From: Bacteroidota bacterium
Lineage (GTDB): Bacteria > Bacteroidota > Bacteroidia > Chitinophagales > LD1
Direction: 5' to 3'
Length of the DNA stretch: 8,088 nt
Assembly (NCBI GenBank): GCA_947457525.1
Contig: CANGXE010000054.1
Span: 1 to 8,088, forward strand
Part shown: piece after piece, positions 1-7,145 of the stretch
How the letters are laid out: each line of letters begins with the position of its first letter
Position numbering within the stretch: the stretch's first letter is position 1
Notes under the pieces: generated by a model
What the model was told of the DNA's origin: nothing
Databases searched by the model: none
The model's input: the letters and a program-made list of their open reading frames with translations, nothing else
Program-made: the position numbers and the translations under genes

Positions 1-29
1 TATCAATAATGGGTTTAAGTTTGCTACAC

Positions 30-60
30 AAAAAAAGCCCCCAACAAATGTTGGAGGCTT
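30..60 (-). terminator. Intrinsic (rho-independent) terminator of the T9SS hydrolase gene
   Basis: Read on the minus strand this is a 12-bp stem with one G-T pair (arms 49-60 and 35-46) closed by a very short A/T loop, followed at once by seven T residues (complement of 30-36). A GC-rich stem plus a U-tract is the classic rho-independent form. It lies 23 bases beyond the stop codon of the minus-strand hydrolase gene, so it most likely ends that transcript. On the plus strand the arm is not followed by a T-run, so it should work in one direction only. Confidence 0.9.
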
Positions 61-83
61 ATGAAATGTAATGCTAGAAACGA

Positions 84-314
84 TTACTGAACAATAAATC
101 GTTTAGTAACTTTGAGCATAGGATTATTTACATCAGTGATATTGGCGAAGTAAATACCCGGACTATAGCTTTCTACATTGAAAGTAATGCTATCATCAAA
201 TGTGCCATTAGTGATTACTCTACCTGCAATGTCCATTATTTGCACTAAATGCTCTCCGGGTTGGTTAACCAAAATTTGAACAAAGTCAGAAGAAGGTACA
301 GGGAAAACTGTAGC
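84..314 (-). other. T9SS type A C-terminal sorting domain (within the hydrolase)
   Basis: The last 76 residues (935-1010) have the usual order of a Por secretion signal: a FPVP start in place of the common YPNP, a strand ending in VQIMDIAGRV, then SYSPGIYFANI and a basic end, TKRFIVQ. In Bacteroidota such domains direct proteins through the type IX system in the outer membrane and are normally removed on export. Together with the N-terminal signal peptide this implies Sec export followed by T9SS secretion or surface attachment. Confidence 0.88.
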
Positions 315-3116
315 ATCCAAAGCTTTTTCTTGAGGAGTGTTGTCAATATTGGTGTAAACGAAGTCCTTGTTGAATACCGGGAAATTAATGCTAGTTGGAT
401 GCTCTGGTGAGAAATGAACACGTTGTACAGCAACACGAGGCAACATTTCTTTGCCATCAAAAATATAGGACTGACCATCCCCTGGTTTTCTACGGAAAAA
501 CTCTCCATCATTCAATGGCAAGTTAGGGTTAACTTGGTAGCGAGTATAGTTAGAAGAACTGATTAGCACTTTCAACTTGTGGCCGGGAGCAAAAGTGTAA
601 GCGATAGGTTGGAATTTAAAAACATATTCATAAATCTGCCCAACATTGATGTTTGAATAAGGAATGTTAACATCAGCAGGATCTTCTTCTCCGTCTGCAT
701 AAGTTGGAGTGCCGGCTACACCCATTTCGTCTACTAATGCACGAGCATAATCACGAGCGCGAGCATTAACACAAGCTTCTTGCACGAAGAACTTTCTGCC
801 ATCTGGCCATTCATCAATTAGACGAATCATCCAGTCGGTATCTGTAGGGCCGTCTGTTACACCAGCAGGATTTGTTTTGGCGTAAAGTGTGCAAACAGGA
901 AGACCCACAATAGAGAAGGTGTCAGTTAAGACTGAAGTTTCAAACTTTATAACTCCATCTCTGTCCATGGTGAAAGGTGCATTGGTTGGGTCACTCAAAT
1001 CCATCTGGCTTTGGGAATCTCTTGTGCCATCTGGTGAACGTACAATCATATTATTTCCTCCAACAGTTAAGATTGGATCATCCGGATTGTGAACGTACAT
1101 TTTAAATCCTTCATCTTGGATTGGAGCTAAGTCGTTCAGTTTTCCATCTTGATGCAAATACATTTTCTTCCATTCCACATTTTTAATAGGGAACTCATCA
1201 GTTTCTAACCAATAGTTGCCATACTTATAGTTGTCAGCATAACCCAATGCAGCATCAGCAGCAGAATCCGGACCAGGCACATAGAAGCGATAATTTTTCA
1301 CATCGTTCATGAAGTCTTTGTAGCCAATTCCTTGTAGTTTGTCGCCAGTGAAAGCAGGTAAAACTGCACCCAAAGAAGGTACATCCTGAGTAATAACAAA
1401 CTGCTGACCAACTTGTGGCAATTTAACTTCCATGGTTAAACCACGAAGGGTGTCTGTGCCTGCCAAAAAGTTAATTAGGTCTTGGAATGGTACAGTATAA
1501 TTATTGGCAGGAACTCGAACAAAAATATCTCCGTAAAGTGGTCCGGCATTACCTAATCTTTGCCACTCTGTAGACGCATTAATGTTAAATTTGGGTTCAC
1601 CGATATAGTTGCCTGGTTGATAGTTCAAATTATATCTAAACCAAGTGATCAAATCAGATTGCAATACGTCATTGATAGGCACATTGTCAATACTGAAATC
1701 ACCAATATCAATTTTTGTATAGTCAGTAACATTTTGAGGGTAATAACGGTCACCTGATTCACGAGATGCAATGGTTTGGTGTGCCCAAGGACCGATGATC
1801 ATTTTTTGTTTTTGCTTATTGATACCATTCACATGCTTCATGGTATAATTCATAGTATGAATTTGACCTTCGGTGAAAATGTCCCACCAACCGGTAACGT
1901 GCATCACAGGAACATCCATGTTAGAGTAACGGTTAAATGTCAAACCGGGTAGAGGTGTTTGTGTAACTGGGTCAACAGATTCTCCATTTTGATCTACAGG
2001 AGCAACGCTTCCATCCATATCGGCACGACCGATAGAGTTGGGATAAAATCCTGCCGGAGCTAAGTTGCCATTTAAGTCTAGATAACGCATTGCCGTAAAA
2101 TGATCGATAGAAAGATTCGCAGCTTCAAATTTATTGGCTTCAAATGTTCTAGTTACACCATTAAGGGTAATCGTTTGTGGTAAGTTATAATCAGCAGATG
2201 AGTGAATAGAATTTTGTTTGTCATCATCTACAGGTATCAAGTCATCGTCAGTACCACTAAAAATTTGACCTTTTAACCATCCTGTCACAATTCTGTCGCG
2301 GAAAACACCGTTGTTGTAGCCGGTAGAAAGATAATGTTGAGTAGTAGCTACAATTGGCATCAAACATTTTAACGCAGGAATAGAGTCGGTAACTCGGTGA
2401 GCCAAAGCTAGTTGTAATTGGGTGTTTCCTAATGCAGAAGCACCAAACATACCTACGTTGCCATTAGAAATGCGTTCGTTGGTGTGTGGCAAACCATTGT
2501 ATAAGCCGGGATAAGTAATATTGGTTATCGCTTTGATAGAGTTGTAACCATCTTCATGACGGTTAGAATGCTTGGGATCAGTGATAGGCAAATAGTCCAA
2601 AACATGTCCAACCAATGGATGGTAGGCATTTTTGTTCCAGCTATCAGAATACATCGGGAAGTAAACACCTTCTGAAGAATAACGTCCGCGCATATCTTGA
2701 TACATATAATTGTATCCGATAATGGCTAAGATTGCTCCGATATCATTGAAATCACCTTTATTGTAAGGTGTTCTTGTAAAGATGGTAGGCAATTGGTATG
2801 GATTCGGATTAGGTTGACCATTCAAGGTATCATAAATCATGATTTGTGTACCGTTTGGAATAAACGTAATGGTATCTGTCACCACTTGTTGCCCCAAAAA
2901 GTCAATTGTTCCCAAGGAAACACGAAGAGAATCGCGCAAACGAGGGATGTAAACATCCGTCATCAATTTTACGCCATCCGGCATAACCAAAGGGACAGTG
3001 ATTTTTGTCGTAAATTCTTTAATGTCATCCAACTGACCGTTGGGCTGAGTTACCTGAGCGGACAGCGATGCGCTAAACAACAAAGCCGAGCCAATGAGAG
3101 AAAAAATTTTGTTCAT
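84..3116 (-). CDS. T9SS-exported CocE/NonD family hydrolase (X-Pro dipeptidyl-peptidase-like)
   Basis: A 1010-residue serine hydrolase expected outside the cell or on its surface, cleaving an ester, amide or X-Pro peptide bond; the substrate cannot be read from sequence. Residues 1-20 form a signal peptide (MNK, hydrophobic core, SLSA). The alpha/beta-hydrolase part shows TPYNK (116-120, with the oxyanion-hole Tyr118 expected in cocaine esterase relatives), QDMRGRYSSEG (140-150), nucleophile Ser227 in GMFGASALG, Asp412 in GWWDIF and His446 in GPWAHQ, so the triad is complete. About 645-905 is the beta-rich PF08530-type C-terminal domain (YLHQDGKL; DTDWMIRLIDEWPDGR). Residues 935-1010 are a T9SS sorting domain. 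It is much longer than typical CocE enzymes (about 570-620 residues), partly through an apparent insert near 523-633. The start at 3116 was chosen because the signal peptide begins there; the in-frame ATG at 3209 lies upstream of the probable promoter. Confidence 0.9.
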   Translation of the reverse strand: MNKIFSLIGSALLFSASLSAQVTQPNGQLDDIKEFTTKITVPLVMPDGVKLMTDVYIPRLRDSLRVSLGTIDFLGQQVVTDTITFIPNGTQIMIYDTLNGQPNPNPYQLPTIFTRTPYNKGDFNDIGAILAIIGYNYMYQDMRGRYSSEGVYFPMYSDSWNKNAYHPLVGHVLDYLPITDPKHSNRHEDGYNSIKAITNITYPGLYNGLPHTNERISNGNVGMFGASALGNTQLQLALAHRVTDSIPALKCLMPIVATTQHYLSTGYNNGVFRDRIVTGWLKGQIFSGTDDDLIPVDDDKQNSIHSSADYNLPQTITLNGVTRTFEANKFEAANLSIDHFTAMRYLDLNGNLAPAGFYPNSIGRADMDGSVAPVDQNGESVDPVTQTPLPGLTFNRYSNMDVPVMHVTGWWDIFTEGQIHTMNYTMKHVNGINKQKQKMIIGPWAHQTIASRESGDRYYPQNVTDYTKIDIGDFSIDNVPINDVLQSDLITWFRYNLNYQPGNYIGEPKFNINASTEWQRLGNAGPLYGDIFVRVPANNYTVPFQDLINFLAGTDTLRGLTMEVKLPQVGQQFVITQDVPSLGAVLPAFTGDKLQGIGYKDFMNDVKNYRFYVPGPDSAADAALGYADNYKYGNYWLETDEFPIKNVEWKKMYLHQDGKLNDLAPIQDEGFKMYVHNPDDPILTVGGNNMIVRSPDGTRDSQSQMDLSDPTNAPFTMDRDGVIKFETSVLTDTFSIVGLPVCTLYAKTNPAGVTDGPTDTDWMIRLIDEWPDGRKFFVQEACVNARARDYARALVDEMGVAGTPTYADGEEDPADVNIPYSNINVGQIYEYVFKFQPIAYTFAPGHKLKVLISSSNYTRYQVNPNLPLNDGEFFRRKPGDGQSYIFDGKEMLPRVAVQRVHFSPEHPTSINFPVFNKDFVYTNIDNTPQEKALDATVFPVPSSDFVQILVNQPGEHLVQIMDIAGRVITNGTFDDSITFNVESYSPGIYFANITDVNNPMLKVTKRFIVQ

Positions 3117-3182
3117 AGTTGGGTTGTTTGAATTGACCGAAATGTATCGGAATGTGATATTAATTAATCCTGAATAAAAAAA

Positions 3183-3190
3183 CAAATTTA
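3183..3190 (-). promoter_or_regulatory. Bacteroidota -7 box for the hydrolase gene
   Basis: The minus strand reads TAAATTTG, a perfect match to the TAnnTTTG -7 element used by the Bacteroidota primary sigma factor. I do not see a convincing TTG -33 element about 19-21 bases upstream, so only half the promoter is supported. Transcription would begin near 3176, leaving a leader of about 60 bases before the ATG at 3116. This placement argues against the upstream ATG at 3209. Confidence 0.65.
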
Positions 3191-3247
3191 CATAATCATG
3201 GTTTGGCATAGATTGTTAAATTTTAGGTCAATAAAGTAAAGATTATC

Positions 3248-3272
3248 ACCTACCGAATTGTTCTTATTTTTC
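3248..3272 (+). promoter_or_regulatory. Possible hflX promoter/leader element (ACCTACCGAA plus TATTTTTC)
   Basis: The decamer ACCTACCGAA (3248-3257) is followed by TATTTTTC (3265-3272), one mismatch from TAnnTTTG, just before the hflX ATG at 3277. The same decamer followed by a TATTTT-type element occurs upstream of recR. If TATTTTTC is a -7 box the mRNA would be nearly leaderless. No TTG -33 element is evident. This is a weak call. Confidence 0.25.
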
Positions 3273-3276
3273 GGCC

Positions 3277-4527
3277 ATGAACGAGAAAGAGAAATTTAAG
3301 ATAGGTAATCAAGTGTTTAGAGAAGAGTTGGGGGTGGTAGTGGCTGTGATGCAAAAGAATGAGTCGGAAGAACAAACTAATGAATATTTAGATGAATTAG
3401 AGTTTTTGGCACTAACTGATGGAATTAAAGTCATCAAAAGGTTCACTCAACGTTTGGCCCATCCGGATAATGCCACCTATGTTGGCAAAGGTAAATTGGA
3501 AGAAATAAAAACTTATATAGAAACTCACGGAGTAAGTATTGTTTTGATTGATGATGAGCTTCCGCCTTCACAGCAACGAAATATGGAGAAGGAATTGCAG
3601 CGAAAAGTATTAGATAGGAGTATGCTAATTCTCGACATTTTTGCACAACGTGCTCGCACCGTGCAAGCCAAAACACAAGTAGAATTGGCACAGTTGCAAT
3701 ATATGTTGCCCCGCTTAAAAGGGATGTGGACTCACTTAGAGCGTCAACGAGGCGGCACAGGCACGCGTGGAGGAGCCGGTGAGAAAGAAATAGAAACCGA
3801 CCGAAGAATTGCTGAGAAGAAAATTTCTAATCTTAAAGAAAAACTCAAAGAGATTGACAAGCAGAATAATGTGCGCAGAAAACACCGTGGAGATATGATA
3901 CGGGTGGCGCTGGTGGGCTATACTAACGTGGGCAAAAGCACACTCATGAATTTGTTGGCTAAGGAGAATGTGTTTGCGGAAAATAAACTCTTTGCCACAC
4001 TTGACACTACGGTGCGAAAAGTCACGTTCAACACCATTCCATTTTTGCTCAGTGATACAGTGGGTTTTATTCGCAAATTGCCTACGCATCTAATAGAAAG
4101 TTTTAAATCTACACTTGATGAGGCTATTGAAGCCGACATTTTAGTGCATGTGGTGGACATTTCGCACAGCGCTTTCGAAGACCAAATGAATGTGGTCAAC
4201 GAAATCTTGAAAGACTTGAAATGTGACGACAAACCGCAGTTAGTTATATTCAACAAAATGGATTTGTATGAAGAAAAACAGTTTGATGAGTTTTTGCCGG
4301 CTGAGGTAAAAACAAGCCTATTGACTGAGCTCAAGGAAAGTTGGATGGCGCGCACGCATGACAATTGCATATTTATCTCAGCCGCACAAAACAGAAACAC
4401 AGCAGAGCTTCGCCAACTGCTTTTTGAGAAAGTGAAAAAAATGTATCTCGAACGTTATCCATATAAAGCCGGTTATTGGACGGACTACACTGTCATGGAG
4501 GAAGATTGGGAGACAGGAACAGAATAA
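3277..4527 (+). CDS. hflX: HflX, ribosome-associated GTPase
   Basis: A 416-residue cytoplasmic GTPase of the Obg-HflX group, which in studied bacteria binds the 50S subunit and splits stalled or stress-arrested 70S ribosomes. The N-terminal HflX domain shows TYVGKGKLEEI (67-77), DRSMLILDIFAQRA (113-126) and ERQRGG followed by GTRGGAGEKEIETDRR (155-177). A helical linker (about 178-205) leads to the G domain, with the P-loop GYTNVGKS (214-221), switch I around LFATLDTT (238-245), G3 DTVGF (260-264), G4 NKMD (326-329) and G5 SAA (368-370); all GTP-binding motifs are intact. The length is normal for the Bacteroidota form. The ATG at 3277 is the first good start, and no Shine-Dalgarno site precedes it. 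The gene is divergent from the hydrolase gene and begins a run of plus-strand genes; recR starts 65 bases after it with no terminator visible between. Confidence 0.97.
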   Translation: MNEKEKFKIGNQVFREELGVVVAVMQKNESEEQTNEYLDELEFLALTDGIKVIKRFTQRLAHPDNATYVGKGKLEEIKTYIETHGVSIVLIDDELPPSQQRNMEKELQRKVLDRSMLILDIFAQRARTVQAKTQVELAQLQYMLPRLKGMWTHLERQRGGTGTRGGAGEKEIETDRRIAEKKISNLKEKLKEIDKQNNVRRKHRGDMIRVALVGYTNVGKSTLMNLLAKENVFAENKLFATLDTTVRKVTFNTIPFLLSDTVGFIRKLPTHLIESFKSTLDEAIEADILVHVVDISHSAFEDQMNVVNEILKDLKCDDKPQLVIFNKMDLYEEKQFDEFLPAEVKTSLLTELKESWMARTHDNCIFISAAQNRNTAELRQLLFEKVKKMYLERYPYKAGYWTDYTVMEEDWETGTE

Positions 4528-4548
4528 ATTGTAGAACTGTAGCCGTGA

Positions 4549-4586
4549 ACCTACCGAAAAAAATACCCCAAATCCGTTTATTTTAG
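4549..4586 (+). promoter_or_regulatory. Possible recR promoter/leader element (ACCTACCGAA plus TATTTTAG)
   Basis: The hflX-recR gap holds a second copy of the decamer ACCTACCGAA (4549-4558) and, at 4579-4586, TATTTTAG, which resembles the TAnnTTTG -7 element and ends six bases before the recR ATG. The distance from decamer to ATG differs from the hflX copy (34 versus 19 bases), which weakens a shared fixed-spacing promoter. recR may have its own start in addition to read-through from hflX. Confidence 0.22.
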
Positions 4587-4592
4587 CCCGCA

Positions 4593-5213
4593 ATGAAATA
4601 TTCGTCAAAATTGATAGCCGATGCGGTGGGGGAGTTTACGAAGCTGCCGGGCATTGGAGAGAAAACTGCGCTGCGATTGGTGTTGCATTTGCTGAAACAA
4701 GATGAAGACAAGGTGGAGGTGTTTAGCAAGGCCGTGAGCCGTATGAGAAAAGACATTAAGTTTTGCCGAGTGTGCCACAACGTAGCAGACCAAGAGGTCT
4801 GTGAGATTTGTAACAATGCGCACCGGGATGCGAGCACGGTTTGTTTGGTAGAGAGCATTCGGGATGTGATGGCGATAGAAAATACCGGCATTTATAAAGG
4901 CGTTTACCACATCTTAGGCGGCATCATTTCTCCCATAGATGGAGTGGGGCCGGAGAAACTAAACATACAATCGCTGATTGACCGTGTGAAGCAAGGCGAT
5001 ATTCACGAAATCATTATGGCTATTTCGCCCACCATAGAAGGGGACACGACCAGTTTTTATGTGAGCAAACGATTGAGCGGCTTGGACGTGAAGATTTCTT
5101 CGATAGCGAGAGGCATTTCGTTTGGCGGAGAGCTTGAGTACGCAGACGAAATGACGTTGGCGCGCTCTATTGCCACGCGATTGCCATATGAAAATTCGTT
5201 GATACAACATTAA
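4593..5213 (+). CDS. recR: Recombination mediator protein RecR
   Basis: A 206-residue RecR, the usual length. With RecO (and RecF at gaps) it displaces SSB and loads RecA on single-stranded DNA for gap repair and replication restart. Domains in order: helix-hairpin-helix (about 16-34, FTKLPGIGEKTALRL), a C4 zinc finger with Cys58, Cys61, Cys70 and Cys73 all present, a TOPRIM domain (about 81-175, from VCLVES through YHILGG and ISP), and the C-terminal ARGISFGGELEYADEMTLA segment (172-190) that is a RecR hallmark. Nothing is missing. The ATG at 4593 gives the normal family N-terminus (KYSSKLIADAVGEF). The glycosyltransferase gene starts 18 bases after the stop, so the two are probably co-transcribed. 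Its partner recO lies about 2.2 kb downstream on the other strand. Confidence 0.97.
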   Translation: MKYSSKLIADAVGEFTKLPGIGEKTALRLVLHLLKQDEDKVEVFSKAVSRMRKDIKFCRVCHNVADQEVCEICNNAHRDASTVCLVESIRDVMAIENTGIYKGVYHILGGIISPIDGVGPEKLNIQSLIDRVKQGDIHEIIMAISPTIEGDTTSFYVSKRLSGLDVKISSIARGISFGGELEYADEMTLARSIATRLPYENSLIQH

Positions 5214-5231
5214 TTGAACTAACGCAGGGGC

Positions 5232-7145
5232 ATGAAGCTAACGATTGTTATAGTGAACTACAACGTGAAATACTTCCTCGAGCAGTGTTTGCGGTCGGTT
5301 GCGCGCGGGATAGAAAACGTGGCGGCAGAGGTGTATGTGGTGGACAATGCTTCGAAGGATGGATCTGTAGAGTTGGTGCGCGAATCGTTCCCTTGGGTGA
5401 AGTTGATAGCGAACACACAGAACATGGGTTTTTCTGTGGCGAACAATCAAGCGATGGAGCTGGCGAAAGGCGAGTATGTGCTCTTGCTGAACCCCGATAC
5501 GATTGTGGCGGAAGATACCTTTGTGAAATGTATTGCATTTATGGATGCTCACCCTGAGGCGGGTGCTTTGGGTGTACACATGGTGGACGGGCGCGGCATT
5601 TTTTTGCCGGAGTCGAAGCGTGGATTGCCAACACCTTTTGTGGCTTTTTGCAAAACGTTTGGTTTATCGGCTCTCTGGCCAAAGTCTGAGACATTTGGGC
5701 GATATCATTTGGGGTATCTGCCTGAGAAAGCGACTAATGAAGTGGAAATACTTTCGGGCGCGTATATGTTCATGCGCAAGAAAGCGCTAGATGAAGTGGG
5801 GCTGCTGGACGAGACTTTTTTTATGTATGGTGAAGATATTGATTTGAGTTACCGATTGTTGAAGGTCGGGTATAAGAACTATTATTTTGCCGATACGAGT
5901 ATTACTCATTACAAAGGCGAAAGCACAAAGAAAGGCAGCTTGAATTATGTGAAAGTGTTTTACAACGCGATGATCATTTTTGCGCGCAAACACTTTAGTG
6001 GCAATCAATCGGGCTTGTTCACGTTGCTTATCAACTTTGCAATTGTGTTTCGCGGAGCGTTGACGCTTTTAGCGAGTTTGTTGTCGTCTTCCTTCTTGTT
6101 TATCATAGATGTGTTGCTGGGATTTGGCGGCATTTATTTTATCAAAACCTATTGGGAAAACATGATTAAGTACACGGATCACTATTACCCCAATCAGTTT
6201 TTATTTATAGTGGTGCCGTTCTATTTGTTGACGTGGATAGTCGCTACGTTTATGAGCGGAGGGTATGACAAACCGTTTAAAGTCGGCAATATTTTACGGG
6301 GTATGTTTTTGGGCACTTTAGCCATAGCGGTGTGTTATGCGTTTATTCCCGATGCATGGCGTTTCTCACGCGCTATGATTTTGTTGGGAGCCGTTTGGAC
6401 GACCGTGGCTATGTTGGGTGTGCGGATTATTTATCAATGGATAAAACATCAATCGTGGGAGAACGAGGCCGATGAAAATAGAACGTGTATTGTGGTGGGC
6501 GATGAAGTCGAAACACGTAGAGCAGAATTGCTCTTGCGCCAGTTGGGGTACACCAAAACAGCCGTTGCAGAGCCGAACATCGAACACATCTTTAAGCAAG
6601 CAGCCATTCATCAAGCGAAAGAGTTAATTTTTTGCGCCAAAACAGTTTCTTATCAAAACATCATTGCCGCGTTGGCACAAGGCGGACCGAGATTTTATTA
6701 CAAAATATTAAACCCCAACAGCACTGCACTCATTGGCAGCAACTCGAAAGACACAGCCGGAGATTTGTATGTAGTCGAAAAACAGTATGCACTTTTTCGC
6801 CCCGAAAACTTGCGCAAGAAACGAATGCTCGATTTGATATTTTGCATAACGATGTTTCCGAATCTATTCATATTAGTATGGATACAGCAAGGGGAAAACA
6901 AACTCATTCAAAATTGGATGCAAGTATTGCTTGGCAGAAAAACATGGGTAGGGTTTCGGTCAGCGAGTTTGCTTAAACAGTTTCCGAGCGCAAGGCCGGC
7001 TGTGTTGAGTGCAGACTGCATGGTTCGCGAGTTTAGTTTGAGCGAGAGTGAGCAAACCACAGTGGCCTTAAACTATGCTAAGCATTATCGCGTTATAGAT
7101 GATGTGAAAATCATTTTCAAAAACTGTATTAGATTAGGCATATGA
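5232..7145 (+). CDS. GT2 glycosyltransferase fused to a degenerate polyprenyl sugar-transferase-like membrane module
   Basis: A 637-residue predicted inner-membrane protein, probably adding a sugar to a cell-surface glycan or lipid-linked precursor; donor and acceptor are unknown. Residues 1-255 are a GT2 (GT-A fold) domain: IVIVNYN (5-11), VVDNAS (36-41), NPDT (87-90, the DXD-like site), SGAYMFMRKKAL (175-186), MYGEDIDLSYR (198-208, with the probable catalytic acidic pair) and HYKGES (226-231). About five hydrophobic helices follow (roughly 263-283, 286-303, 322-341, 354-373, 380-402). Residues 417-525 look like the Rossmann/CoA-binding-like domain of polyprenyl glycosylphosphotransferases (TCIVVGDE). 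The tail (526-637) starts like a sugar transferase (KKRMLDLIF) and ends like one (LLGRKTWVGF; DDVKIIFKN), but the central catalytic part is absent. An AGGGG at 5226-5230 sits too close to the ATG to be an ideal ribosome site. The GT2 call is firm; the C-terminal call is inference. Confidence 0.88.
   Translation: MKLTIVIVNYNVKYFLEQCLRSVARGIENVAAEVYVVDNASKDGSVELVRESFPWVKLIANTQNMGFSVANNQAMELAKGEYVLLLNPDTIVAEDTFVKCIAFMDAHPEAGALGVHMVDGRGIFLPESKRGLPTPFVAFCKTFGLSALWPKSETFGRYHLGYLPEKATNEVEILSGAYMFMRKKALDEVGLLDETFFMYGEDIDLSYRLLKVGYKNYYFADTSITHYKGESTKKGSLNYVKVFYNAMIIFARKHFSGNQSGLFTLLINFAIVFRGALTLLASLLSSSFLFIIDVLLGFGGIYFIKTYWENMIKYTDHYYPNQFLFIVVPFYLLTWIVATFMSGGYDKPFKVGNILRGMFLGTLAIAVCYAFIPDAWRFSRAMILLGAVWTTVAMLGVRIIYQWIKHQSWENEADENRTCIVVGDEVETRRAELLLRQLGYTKTAVAEPNIEHIFKQAAIHQAKELIFCAKTVSYQNIIAALAQGGPRFYYKILNPNSTALIGSNSKDTAGDLYVVEKQYALFRPENLRKKRMLDLIFCITMFPNLFILVWIQQGENKLIQNWMQVLLGRKTWVGFRSASLLKQFPSARPAVLSADCMVREFSLSESEQTTVALNYAKHYRVIDDVKIIFKNCIRLGI

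Noticed and set aside
2793..3131. 112-codon plus-strand open frame antisense to the start of the hydrolase
   Set aside because: It lies opposite the signal peptide and N-terminal domain of a clear gene and has no domain, promoter or neighbour support.
3137..3150. Short inverted repeat CCGA-6-TCGG in the hydrolase leader
   Set aside because: A four-base stem is too short to separate from chance, and there is no second copy in the window.
3117..3209. N-terminal extension of 31 residues on the hydrolase starting at the ATG at 3209
   Set aside because: It would bury the signal peptide behind a non-signal-like stretch, and it begins upstream of the probable -7 box.
3736..4400. Two long minus-strand open frames (117 and 160 codons) inside hflX
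   Set aside because: They lie wholly within a firmly identified gene, overlap each other in different frames, and show no recognisable domain or start signal.
5226..5230. AGGGG as a Shine-Dalgarno site for the glycosyltransferase
   Set aside because: Only one base separates it from the ATG, too close for normal use, and Bacteroidota rarely depend on such sites.
4605..5579. Several open frames of 62-113 codons opposite or out of frame with recR and the 5' part of the glycosyltransferase gene
   Set aside because: These are by-products of G-rich coding sequence with few stops in other frames; the residue make-up (runs of Cys, His, Arg, Pro) is not protein-like.
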